A stretch of 64,000 nucleotides of DNA, from assembly GCF_016863175.1 (NCBI RefSeq), contig NZ_BOOJ01000032.1, forward strand, positions 62,001-126,000. Direction: 5' to 3'. A program made the translations under genes and the position numbers. Of the stretch, positions 34,059 to 41,971 are shown in pieces. This DNA comes from Paraplanobispora siamensis. Lineage in GTDB: Bacteria; Actinomycetota; Actinomycetes; Streptosporangiales; Streptosporangiaceae. The notes under the pieces are model-generated. The model was given only the letters and a program-made list of their open reading frames with translations, ran no database searches and was not told where the DNA came from. Each line of letters starts with the position of its first letter. The first letter of the stretch is position 1.

Positions 34059-35339
34059 ATGAGACGACGCCTGGCCCTGCTCGCGGTGGCGACCGCCTCG
34101 CTGGTGCTGGTCGCCTTCCTCGTGCCGCTGGCCGTGCTGGTGCGGACGCTGGCCGCCGAGCGGGCCACGGCCACCGCCACCACATGGGCGCAGTCGGTGG
34201 CCACCGCGGCGGCCCTCGGCGACCGGGACACCCTCGACGCCACCGTACGGCAGGCCAACGGCGCCGGCGGCGGCATCCCCGTGACGGTCTTCCTGCCCGG
34301 CAACCGGTTCCTCGGCGCCCCGGCGGCCCGCGGGCCCGGTGTCGAGCTCGCCGCCCGCGGGCGCAGCATCACCGTCGACACCCCGGCGGGCCGGGAGATC
34401 CTGGTGGCCGTGCAGGGCGGGGCGCGCGGCACCATGGTCGTGCGCGCCTTCGTCAGCGAGGAGCGGCTGCGGCAGGGCGTCGGGCGGGCCTGGCTGGTGC
34501 TCGGCCTGGTCGGGCTGGCGCTGCTCGGTGTGGGCATCGCCGTCGCCGACCGGCTCGCCCGCTCGCTGATCCGGCCGGTCGGCGAGGTCGCGGGCGTCTC
34601 CCGGCGGCTGGCCCGCGGCGACCTGGACGCGCGCGTGGAACCGGCGGGCCCGGCCGAGATCCGCGAGGTCGGCAGCGCGCTCAACCACCTGGCCGCCCGC
34701 ATCCGCGAGCTGCTCACCCGCGAGCGGGAGGCGGTCGCCGACCTGTCCCACCGGTTGCGCACGCCCGTCACGGCGCTGCGGCTGGAGGTCGACACCATGC
34801 GCGACAAGGACGAGGCGGCCCGGGTGGGGCAGGCCGTCGACAGCGTCCAGCGCATGGTCGACCAGGTCATCCGCGAGGCGCGCAGGTTCGACCGGGACGG
34901 GGCGCCGAGCTGCGACGCCGCCCAGGTGGTCGCCGAACGCGTGGCCTTCTGGTCCGCGCTGGCCGACGACCAGGACCGGCCGCTGCGGGCTGGGATCGCC
35001 GACGGGCCGATCACCGTGGGGGTGAGCGGCCCGGAGCTGGCGGCCTGCGTCGACCTGCTGCTGGAGAACGTCTTCGCCCACACCCCCGACGGCACGCCGT
35101 TCTCCGTCGAGCTGACGGCAGGGGCCGGGGACGGGGCCCGGCTGGTGATCGCCGACCGGGGGCCCGGCTTCGCCCATCCGGCGCCGGTCGACCGCGGGGC
35201 GAGCGGGGGATCCTCCACCGGCCTCGGGCTCGACATCGCGCGCCGTACCGCCGAGGACTCGGGCGGGCGGCTGCTGGCCCGCTCGCTCCCCTCCGGGGGC
35301 GCAGAGGTGACCCTCGAACTCGGCTCCGGCCCGGCTTAA
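34059..35339 (+). CDS. HAMP-type sensor histidine kinase
   Basis: A 426-aa kinase: TM1 about residues 4-28, a short external sensor loop of about 115 residues, TM2 about 148-168, HAMP (about 170-222), then the H-box DLSHRLRTPVTALRLEVD with His231. The ATPase part has ENVFAHTPDGTPF (N-box), ADRGPGFAHP and STGLGLDIARR. ATG at 34059, 11 bases after the regulator's stop. The stimulus is unknown. Confidence 0.93.
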   Translation: MRRRLALLAVATASLVLVAFLVPLAVLVRTLAAERATATATTWAQSVATAAALGDRDTLDATVRQANGAGGGIPVTVFLPGNRFLGAPAARGPGVELAARGRSITVDTPAGREILVAVQGGARGTMVVRAFVSEERLRQGVGRAWLVLGLVGLALLGVGIAVADRLARSLIRPVGEVAGVSRRLARGDLDARVEPAGPAEIREVGSALNHLAARIRELLTREREAVADLSHRLRTPVTALRLEVDTMRDKDEAARVGQAVDSVQRMVDQVIREARRFDRDGAPSCDAAQVVAERVAFWSALADDQDRPLRAGIADGPITVGVSGPELAACVDLLLENVFAHTPDGTPFSVELTAGAGDGARLVIADRGPGFAHPAPVDRGASGGSSTGLGLDIARRTAEDSGGRLLARSLPSGGAEVTLELGSGPA

Positions 35340-35344
35340 CGATT

Positions 35345-35363
35345 CTTTAGGAATCTTGCAGGA
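35345..35363 (+). promoter_or_regulatory. Direct repeat, possible response-regulator site before PepSY gene
   Basis: CTTTAGGA (35345-35352) and CTTGCAGGA (35355-35363) are similar half-sites one helical turn apart, in the 109-bp gap between the kinase and the PepSY gene. OmpR-type regulators bind such direct repeats. Weak, position-based evidence. Confidence 0.35.
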
Positions 35364-35448
35364 CCTCGCTAGCAGCGCGGCAGGCAACCTCGGAGAGCCA
35401 CCGCGAATCCTCAGGAGTCGCGACATCACCGACAATGGAGCAGCCCTG

Positions 35449-35907
35449 ATGCGTAAGCCAGTGATCGTTTTTACCGGACTCGCCCTCGCCGCGATCGTGG
35501 CCGGAGGCGGGGTCGCCCTCGCCGAGATCGACTCCGACTCCGAGTCCCCCTCGCCCGCGGCCACGGCCACCCCGGCCCCGGAGACCGACGACGACGCGGG
35601 CGCCTCTGGGGAGGCCGAGGACGACGCGGACCTCAAGAACAAGCCCGCCGTACTGGCCGAGCAGGCCCAGCGGACCGCGCTCGAGCGGGTGAGCGGCGGC
35701 TGGGTCGTCTCCGCCGAGCTGGGCGCCGAGAACGGCACCGCCTCCTGGGAGGTCGAGGTCGCCGACGGCGCCGGGGCCGCGAAGGAGATCGTGGTCGACG
35801 CCACCACGGGCAAGATCGTCTCCGAGGCGGCGGCCGACGCCGACGACGCCCAGGAGAACGGGACTCAGGAGAACGACGCCCAGGAGAACGGGCAGGACGA
35901 CGACTGA
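35449..35907 (+). CDS. Secreted PepSY-domain protein
   Basis: A 152-aa protein with a signal peptide (KPVIVFTGLALAAIVAGGGVALA) and an acidic Ser/Pro/Asp stretch. A PepSY-like domain follows (about 65-130): AQRTALERVSGGWVVSAEL, ASWEVEVADGAGAAKEIVVDATTGKIV. The tail is a short QEN repeat. PepSY domains often inhibit proteases or modulate sensor kinases outside the cell. It follows a two-component system, which commonly controls, and is modulated by, such proteins. GGAG nine bases before the ATG. Confidence 0.82.
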   Translation: MRKPVIVFTGLALAAIVAGGGVALAEIDSDSESPSPAATATPAPETDDDAGASGEAEDDADLKNKPAVLAEQAQRTALERVSGGWVVSAELGAENGTASWEVEVADGAGAAKEIVVDATTGKIVSEAAADADDAQENGTQENDAQENGQDDD

Positions 35908-36137
35908 CGGCGACTGATGACGACTGATGACGACCGGCGGAGACGGGCGGCGAGCGGACAGGGCGGCCCGTCCGTCTCCGCGCCGGCCGGTGGAGGTCCC
36001 GGCGCCCCGCGCGGACCGCGGGCGCCGGACGGGTATTAGTGCGTGGTCACGGCGGCACGCCGGACGTGTACTGGCACAGGCGCCGCCCGGAAGGGGACCC
36101 CGGGGGCGCCTCATGTCCATGCGATGAGGAACCTTCC

Positions 36138-36470
36138 GTGAAATCCGCCCTGGTGTACCTCGCCAAGTTCGCTCTGCCGGCCGCCGTCGCCGGCGCCATC
36201 GTGGCCGGGCTGACCCCGGTCTCGGCCACGCCCGCCACACCGCCCGCCGTACCGTCGCCCACCCAGGTCCGGCCCGATCCCACCGCCACGGCCCTGATCG
36301 AGTCGGCTGTCGAGTCGGCGTCCACCCCACCGGCCAGGCCGGAGCCCACCGCGACGGCTCTGGTCGAGCCCGCCCCCCTCGTACCGTCGCCCACGCAGGC
36401 CCGCCCCGATCCCACCGCCACGGTCGCGGTCCGGCCCACGCAGCTCGACGCGGACGACCCCGGGCGGTGA
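36138..36470 (+). CDS. Small secreted Pro/Thr-rich protein
   Basis: A 110-aa protein with a signal-like N-terminus (YLAKFALPAAVAGAIVAGLTP) followed by three near-copies of a Pro-rich unit (PSPTQ[VA]RPDPTATA and PARPEPTATAL). It looks like a short exported or wall-associated peptide. GTG at 36138 is preceded by GAGGA seven bases upstream. No family recognised; the repeat-only mature part lowers confidence that it is a conserved gene. Confidence 0.55.
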   Translation: MKSALVYLAKFALPAAVAGAIVAGLTPVSATPATPPAVPSPTQVRPDPTATALIESAVESASTPPARPEPTATALVEPAPLVPSPTQARPDPTATVAVRPTQLDADDPGR

Positions 36471-36500
36471 CGGCCGGCGCTTCCACACCCCGGCGCAGCC

Positions 36501-37523
36501 TCAGCCGTCGAGCAGATGGACCAGGTGCGCCGCGTGCGGGCGCCAGTCCAGTCCCGCCGCCTCGGCCCAGGCGTCGTCGTGGCAGGTCCGCAGGTGGCGC
36601 TCGCCCGCGTCGCCGATCACGGTGATCACATCGCCGCGCTCACCCCGGGCCCGCATGCGGGTGACGAGCTCCAGCGCGCCCCACAGGTTCGTTCCGGTGG
36701 CGGGGCCGACCGCCAGCCCGGTCACCTCGCGCACCCGGCGGGCGGCCGCCACGCTCGCGGCGTCGGGAACGGGGATGACGAGGTCGACGACGGAGGCGGT
36801 GAAGGCCGGTTCCATGCGCGGCCGGCCGATCCCCTCGATCCGTGACGGCATCCCGGTGGCGTAGTCGGCGGCGTCGGTGACCCAGCCGGGGAAGTAGGCG
36901 GAGTTCTCCGTGTCGGTCACGGCCAGCTTCCCCGGGAGCCGCCGTTCGCGCAGGTGGCGGCCTATCGCGGCGGAGGTGGCGCCCGTGCCCGCGCCGACCG
37001 CGATCCACGCCGGGCACCGGTCCGCCTGGCCGAGGAGCTCCTCGACCAGGCTGTCCCCGTGCCAGTCGACGTCGGCGGCCGCGGCGTAGTAGTCCATGTA
37101 GTGGGCGCCCGTCTCCCCGGCCAGCTTCGCGGCCTCGCCGTACACGGCCAGCGGGGGATGGATGTGCACGCAGGAGCCGCCCAGCCGCTCGACCTCCGCC
37201 CCGGAGGACCTGCGCGGCATGACGGCGGTGTACGGCAGGCCGAGCAGCCCGGCGCAGTAGGCCTGGGCGGCGGCCATCATGCCTCCGGCGGCGTCCACCA
37301 CCGGGGTTCCCCGCGTGATGCGGCCGTCCGTGACGGCGGTCCTGAACAGGGCGCGGGCCAGGCGGTGCTTCAGGCCGCCCGCCGGATGAACGGACTCGTC
37401 CTTCAGCCAGAGCCGTACTCCCCAGCCGTCGGGCAACGGGAACGGCCGCAGCGGGGTGGGGCCGGTCCGCGCCCTGTCCTCCTCCAGCCGCGCGACCGCC
37501 TCCGCCGCCCACGCATCGATCAT
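36501..37523 (-). CDS. Diverged PLP-dependent cysteine synthase-like protein (Cds1-type)
   Basis: A 340-aa fold-type II PLP enzyme close in layout to the mycobacterial Cds1-type desulfhydrase. The PLP lysine is kept in LKDESVHPAGGLKHRLAR, and the C-terminal GAGTGATSAAIGRHL phosphate loop is normal. The substrate-binding loop, usually S-S-G-S-T, reads AAGGMMAAAQAY, and the following segment is a few residues shorter, so the standard reaction may be altered. Its ATG overlaps the stop of a CGNR regulator by four bases, so both are one operon. Confidence 0.82.
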   Translation of the reverse strand: MIDAWAAEAVARLEEDRARTGPTPLRPFPLPDGWGVRLWLKDESVHPAGGLKHRLARALFRTAVTDGRITRGTPVVDAAGGMMAAAQAYCAGLLGLPYTAVMPRRSSGAEVERLGGSCVHIHPPLAVYGEAAKLAGETGAHYMDYYAAAADVDWHGDSLVEELLGQADRCPAWIAVGAGTGATSAAIGRHLRERRLPGKLAVTDTENSAYFPGWVTDAADYATGMPSRIEGIGRPRMEPAFTASVVDLVIPVPDAASVAAARRVREVTGLAVGPATGTNLWGALELVTRMRARGERGDVITVIGDAGERHLRTCHDDAWAEAAGLDWRPHAAHLVHLLDG

Positions 37524-38062
37524 GAACGGGAATCCATCCCGCCCGCCGCGCGGCCCGCGCGGTGCCGCCGTACCGCGTCACGGTTGGCGCACCGCTGGGA
37601 GCAGTAGCGCTGCCGCCCGGTACGGGAGGTGTCGGCGAAGATCGTGGTGCACTCGGTCACGGCGCACCGCCGCAGCCGGTGCATGCCCCGTCCCACCAGG
37701 TGCAGCGCGGTGCCCACCGCGATGAGCGCGAACAGCACGGAGCCGAGCGGCTGCCGGTCGTCGCGGTAGTGCAGGTGCCAGCCGCTGCCCGCGTGGTCGG
37801 TCAGGCGCGGGTAGGCGGCCGACTCCGTCAGCATGCGGTTGACCAGTTCGGCGCGCTCATGATCGCCGGTCGCGTCGACGACCTTCTCCCACGCCTCCAG
37901 TACGGCGTGCGTGCGCTCCAGGTCCTGCGGCGTGACCGGGCGATCGAGCACGAGCCCGGCGGCCTGACAGCGGTCCGCGAGCTCCCCGGCGGTCGCCGGG
38001 CGCCGGTTGGCCAGGTCCGCGGCCAGGTTCACGGCATCCTCGCCGTAAGGGTTGAGATGCAT
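37520..38062 (-). CDS. CGNR zinc-finger protein, probable regulator
   Basis: A 180-aa protein with an N-terminal ABATE-like region (GEDAVNLAADLANRRP) and a C-terminal zinc finger RCAVTECTTIF, then RQRYCSQRCANRDAVRRHR, where CANR stands in for CGNR. It is the second CGNR protein in the window. It is co-transcribed with the cysteine-synthase-like gene and divergent from a GNAT gene only 26 bp away, so it probably regulates both from the shared gap. Confidence 0.85.
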   Translation of the reverse strand: MHLNPYGEDAVNLAADLANRRPATAGELADRCQAAGLVLDRPVTPQDLERTHAVLEAWEKVVDATGDHERAELVNRMLTESAAYPRLTDHAGSGWHLHYRDDRQPLGSVLFALIAVGTALHLVGRGMHRLRRCAVTECTTIFADTSRTGRQRYCSQRCANRDAVRRHRAGRAAGGMDSRS

Positions 38063-38084
38063 AAGACCATTACACCAGTCTGAT
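38061..38084. promoter_or_regulatory. Inverted repeat between CGNR and GNAT genes
   Basis: ATAAGAC (38061-38067) and GTCTGAT (38078-38084) match at 6 of 7 positions as an inverted repeat with a 10-base spacer, filling the 26-bp divergent gap. Candidate operator for the CGNR protein. Confidence 0.35.
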
Positions 38085-38088
38085 CCGC

Positions 38089-38568
38089 ATGACGCATCAC
38101 ACCGGTGTACGGCAGGCCTCGCAGGACGACGTCGCCGAACTCGTCCGCCTGCGGGCGCTGCTGTTCGAGGACCTCGGCGGAGACTTCTTCAACCCCCCGT
38201 CGGCGGGCGGCGGCTGGCGGGATGCCCTCGCCGCGGTTCTGAAGGAGAAACTGGCGGAGGACGACGCGCGGATCCTGGTCGTGGACGGTGGCGACGGCCT
38301 GGCCGCCTGCGGCATCGGCACCGTTGAGCAGTGGTTTCCCGGCCCGCACTCGCGCAACGGCCGGGTCGGGCACGTGATCGGCGTGGTAACCGATCCGGCG
38401 TACCGGCGGCGCGGCCACAGCCGCGCGATCATGCGGGGCCTGCTCGACTGGTTCCGGGAACGCGAGGCCGTCCGGGTGGACCTGTACGCCTCCCGCGAGG
38501 GCGAGCCGCTCTACCGGGAACTCGGCTTCTCCGACCACCCCGACCCCGCGCTGTACCGGCGCCTGTGA
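38089..38568 (+). CDS. GNAT-family N-acetyltransferase
   Basis: A 159-aa GNAT protein. The acetyl-CoA binding motif A is VIGVVTDPAYRRRGHSRAIMRGLLDWF, and the C-terminal part has LYASREGEPLYRELGFSDH. The N-terminal half (VRQASQDDVAELVRLRALLFEDL) matches small acetyltransferases acting on amino groups of metabolites or antibiotics. The substrate is unknown. Its stop overlaps a possible GTG start of the following MFS gene. Confidence 0.87.
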   Translation: MTHHTGVRQASQDDVAELVRLRALLFEDLGGDFFNPPSAGGGWRDALAAVLKEKLAEDDARILVVDGGDGLAACGIGTVEQWFPGPHSRNGRVGHVIGVVTDPAYRRRGHSRAIMRGLLDWFREREAVRVDLYASREGEPLYRELGFSDHPDPALYRRL

Positions 38569-38579
38569 CGGGCGCCCGG

Positions 38580-39860
38580 ATGAGCGGCGGCGAGCCGGCG
38601 CACCGCGCGGGGCGGTACCGGTGGGTCGTCCTCGCTGCCGCCACCTTCACCCAGGCCGCCTCCGGGTTCTTCGTGCAGGGCATCGGGGCGATGGGCGTCC
38701 ACCTGCAACGTGATCTGAACCTGAGCACGGCCCAGCTTGGCCTGTTGCTCTCGGCCGCCCAGCTGGTCCCTCTGGCCGGGCTGCTGGTGGCCGGGGAACT
38801 GCTGGACCGCTACGGCGAGCGCTGGGTCGTCGGAGCGGGCGCCTGCGTCGTCGCCGTGAGCCTGGGCGTGGGGAGCGCGGCGCAGGGGTACGCGTCCCTG
38901 CTCCTGGTCCTGCTGATCGCAGGGGCGGGATACAGCACCGTCCAGCCCGGCGGCAGCAAGTCGGTGGCGTCGTGGTTCGACGCGTCCCAGCGGGGGCTGG
39001 CGATGGGGATCCGCCAGGCGGGCCTGCCGCTGGGCGGCCTGCTCGCCGCGGCCGTGCTCCCCGTCCTGGCCGCCACCTTCGGCTGGCGCGTGACGCTCAT
39101 GGCCGGCGCGCTCGTCGCGCTGCTGGGAGCCCTCGCCTTCATGGGCCTCTATCGGCACCCGCCCGCCCGACGCCTCCGGCCGCCCGTCCGAACCCTCCGC
39201 CGGGACGGCGCCCCCCATGGCTCGGCGCCGCACGCCCCGCTCGCGTCGCGCTTCGGCGCCCGGTTGCGGCCGCTGCGTGACCCGTCCACGGTGAAGATCG
39301 TCCTGTCCGGGACGAGCCTGGTCTCGGTGCACGGCGGCATAGGCGTCCTGACGGTGCTGTACCTCCACGAGGTGACGGCTGTCGAGGCGGGCACGGCGGC
39401 CCTCGTCCTGGTCGCGGCCCAGGGGGCGGGAGCCGCCGGCCGCATCTGCCTGGCGGCCCGGAGCGACCGCAGCCGGTCGGGGCGCTACGCCTCCGTCCTG
39501 ACCTGCATGGTCGCCGTGACCGCGGGGATGCTGGCGCTGATCACTCCCATGGGGCGTTCGCCGGTGGCGGCCTGCCTGGTGTTCGTCTGGCTCGGGTTCT
39601 TCGGGATCGGCTGGTACGGCCCCTGGGTCGCCTACGTGGCCGAGTCGGCGCCGCCGGGCCGGACGGGGTTCGTCCTCGGCTCGGCCATGGCCGTCAACCA
39701 GATCGCCGTCATCGCGGCGCCGCCCGCACTCGGCCTGCTCAAGGACCTGACCGGCAGCTTCACACCGGCCTGGGCCCTGCTCTCCGCGATGACCGTCATC
39801 GCCCTGGCGGTCACGGCCCGCGGAGAACGCCGGCGTCGGTCAGCGCCCGGTCGCCGATGA
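38580..39860 (+). CDS. MFS transporter (NarK/CynX-like)
   Basis: A 426-aa major facilitator with 12 hydrophobic segments. First TM region VVLAAATFTQAASGFFVQGIGAMG; the TM2-3 loop is GELLDRYGERWVVG; RGLAMGIRQAGLPLGG resembles motifs of the cyanate/nitrate-type families. The central loop is Pro/Arg-rich. ATG at 38580 is chosen; a GTG at 38565 overlapping the GNAT stop would add five residues. It is likely co-transcribed with the acetyltransferase. Substrate unknown. Confidence 0.87.
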   Translation: MSGGEPAHRAGRYRWVVLAAATFTQAASGFFVQGIGAMGVHLQRDLNLSTAQLGLLLSAAQLVPLAGLLVAGELLDRYGERWVVGAGACVVAVSLGVGSAAQGYASLLLVLLIAGAGYSTVQPGGSKSVASWFDASQRGLAMGIRQAGLPLGGLLAAAVLPVLAATFGWRVTLMAGALVALLGALAFMGLYRHPPARRLRPPVRTLRRDGAPHGSAPHAPLASRFGARLRPLRDPSTVKIVLSGTSLVSVHGGIGVLTVLYLHEVTAVEAGTAALVLVAAQGAGAAGRICLAARSDRSRSGRYASVLTCMVAVTAGMLALITPMGRSPVAACLVFVWLGFFGIGWYGPWVAYVAESAPPGRTGFVLGSAMAVNQIAVIAAPPALGLLKDLTGSFTPAWALLSAMTVIALAVTARGERRRRSAPGRR

Positions 39861-40783
39861 GTCCGGCGGGAGGACGGGGGCCGGCACGGGGCCGGCCGAG
39901 GGCTCGCCGACGAAGGTCCGGAAGAGCCGTTCGTGATCGATCCCGACCGTGATGAACGTCCGGCTGCCGGGGGCGGGGAGGGCGCCCCACGCGCCGCTCT
40001 CGTCCCGGACCATCTCGACCTGCGCCCAGGAGGCGGCGGCGCCGTCGATGGCGAGGCAGGCCGCGGTGGGGTCGTGCAGCAGTTTCCCGCCCGGCTTCTT
40101 GCGCAGATAGCGCTCCATGCCCTCGAACAGCAGGGACAGACCGGCGGAGCGGTCGCGCAGGGGCCGTAGCCGTTCGTGGAACCGCCGGTCGTAGACGACG
40201 CCATGGGTGACGTTCTTGGACACCAGCTCCCGCCGCCCGATGCGCTCACCCGAGGAGAGCGCGAGCCGGGCCGCCCGCGGGTCGCCGTTGAAGTTGAACG
40301 TCGGGCACGTGAGGCGGCCGTCGAACTTGGGCAGCCGGTGCTCGGGCGCCACGACGTTGTCCCCGGCGAACCCGCCCTGGGCCACCCAGCGGCTCAGCCG
40401 TGCCTGCGGGTACTCGTCGAGCAGTCGCCCGAGGTTGCGCAGCGGCCCGCCGGTCAGGAGGACGGCGCCCGGATGCTCGCGCAGGCTCCGGGCGATCAGC
40501 TCGGCGGGCGCGGCGTCGGCGTCCTCCGGAGGGGGAGTGCCGAGCCAGCGGTGGTGGAAGGCCGACACGTGCTCCTTGCCGGTTCCGGGATCGGCGGCGC
40601 CGACCGGGACGTCGTCGCGGCCCAGCCGCCGGAGCACGTGTCTCACCAGCCCACCTGGGCCGGGGAACCGGGGGTGACCGTGACGGCGCGCAGCCGTACC
40701 GCCGGGTGCGTCGCGACCAGGCAGAGGGTCAGCACGTCGTCGGGGTCCTGGGTCTCCAGGTCGAAAAGCAGATCCGGTGTCAC
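39840..40783 (-). pseudogene. Nucleoside hydrolase-like gene with a frameshift
   Basis: The N-terminal part starts at GTG 40783 (AGGGGG upstream) and reads DLLFDLETQDPDDVLTL and AVTVTPGSPAQVG, then hits a stop. The rest continues in another frame as LVRHVLRRLGRDDVPVG, LLTGGPLRNLGRLL, PTFNFNGDPRAARL and so on to 39840. The two parts join cleanly if one C is restored near 40650, so a single-base deletion splits the gene. Nucleoside hydrolases cleave the N-glycosidic bond of nucleosides. Mutation or sequencing error cannot be told apart here. The 3' end overlaps the convergent MFS gene by 21 bp. Confidence 0.8.
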
Positions 40784-40999
40784 GCGGCGCCCCCTCGTCT
40801 CCGGCCGTACGGTGCCCCCCTTTCCTGGGGGCACCCACGGTTCCAGAGACTCCCGCGCGTGGCGTCACCACGCAGGACGGGCGATCGCCGGTCTCCTCTC
40901 ACCATGCGGGGTCGTGCCGGTCAGCCTCCTGACGGAGCCGCCGTCACCCGCGTGAGGGACACCGTACGGCGCCGCCCGGTCCGGCGTCGGACGGAGGGC

Positions 41000-41785
41000 T
41001 CAGTGGTGCCTGGGCACCGTCACGGGCGCGCTGAACGGGAGCACGAAGAGGGGTCCGGTCACCACGGCGCGCTCGCTGCCCGGGCCGAAGGGCAGGTCGG
41101 CGATCTGCCGGCAGGTGCCGCGGTCCTCGATCCCGTAGACGGCGTTCTGGCCGTCGCGTCCGGAGTTGAAGCGGCCGATGAGCGAGATGCGGTCCCGCAC
41201 CCGTCCCTTCTCGTCGACGAAGAAGCCGTGGATCGGCGCCGTGGCGGAGAAGCCGTCGGCGGTCATGACCTCCTGCACCAGATCGGAGATCAGGAAGCGC
41301 AGCGTCCTGCCCTCGGCGTCGGTCACGGTCCCTTCGAGCACGCCGACGAACGGGGTGAAGATGCCCGGCGAGCCGGTGGCGAAGCCCTCGGTGTACGGCA
41401 GCGGCCGCTTGGCGAACTGCGAGATCCGCCAGGTGCGCTCGAAGGTGCCGGTCTTGATGGTGTACGTGCCGTTCTTGCACTCGAAGGGGCGCAGCGTGCG
41501 CCCGGTGAGGTCGATGGTCTGCCGCTCGATCGGGTTGCCGCTGGCCGGGTCGCCGAACCTCTCCTCGTCGATGCGCACGTCGATGTCGCGCGGTGACAGT
41601 TTCAGCACGAAGCCGGGGCCGATCGCCGTGACCCGGAACCGGCTCTCCTTGATCTTCAACCCGGGGGCGCCGGGCTGCTTGGGGGCGTCGGGCCGCGCGT
41701 GAGCGGCGGTCACGGGCAGGAGGCCGACTGTCAGTGCGGCGAGAACGGTGACGGCGCTTCGGATGACGGGGATACCGGGACTCAT
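41000..41785 (-). CDS. Secreted protein of unknown function, 261 aa
   Basis: Signal peptide at the N-terminus (IRSAVTVLAALTVGLLPVTAAHA, cut after about residue 30). The mature part is rich in predicted strands: FRVTAIGPGFVLKLSPRDID, RTLRPFECKNGTYTIKTGTF, LEGTVTDAEGRTLRFLISDL, IEDRGTCRQIADLPFG. Two cysteines may form a disulfide. No catalytic motif is visible. GGGAGG lies just before the ATG. The gene stands alone; family not recognised. Confidence 0.7.
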   Translation of the reverse strand: MSPGIPVIRSAVTVLAALTVGLLPVTAAHARPDAPKQPGAPGLKIKESRFRVTAIGPGFVLKLSPRDIDVRIDEERFGDPASGNPIERQTIDLTGRTLRPFECKNGTYTIKTGTFERTWRISQFAKRPLPYTEGFATGSPGIFTPFVGVLEGTVTDAEGRTLRFLISDLVQEVMTADGFSATAPIHGFFVDEKGRVRDRISLIGRFNSGRDGQNAVYGIEDRGTCRQIADLPFGPGSERAVVTGPLFVLPFSAPVTVPRHH

Positions 41786-41971
41786 GGGCCCTCCCTCGCA
41801 GTCGCGATGATCAAGGCATCGTATAGCGGGCGCCGAACGCGTGTCGATCATGCGGACCGGCCGGGACCCTGTCCGGGCGGGCATCGGCGCTGGTCGCTGC
41901 TATATTCACGCGACACGGCGCACCCCTGCCGGGTGGTCGGCGACGTGCGGTCCCGCAACGGACGGAGGACG

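Noticed and set aside
32704-34185. Minus-strand 493-codon frame opposite the response regulator
   Set aside because: Only its last 187 codons (from ATG 33267) look like protein; the remainder is the shadow of the two-component genes.
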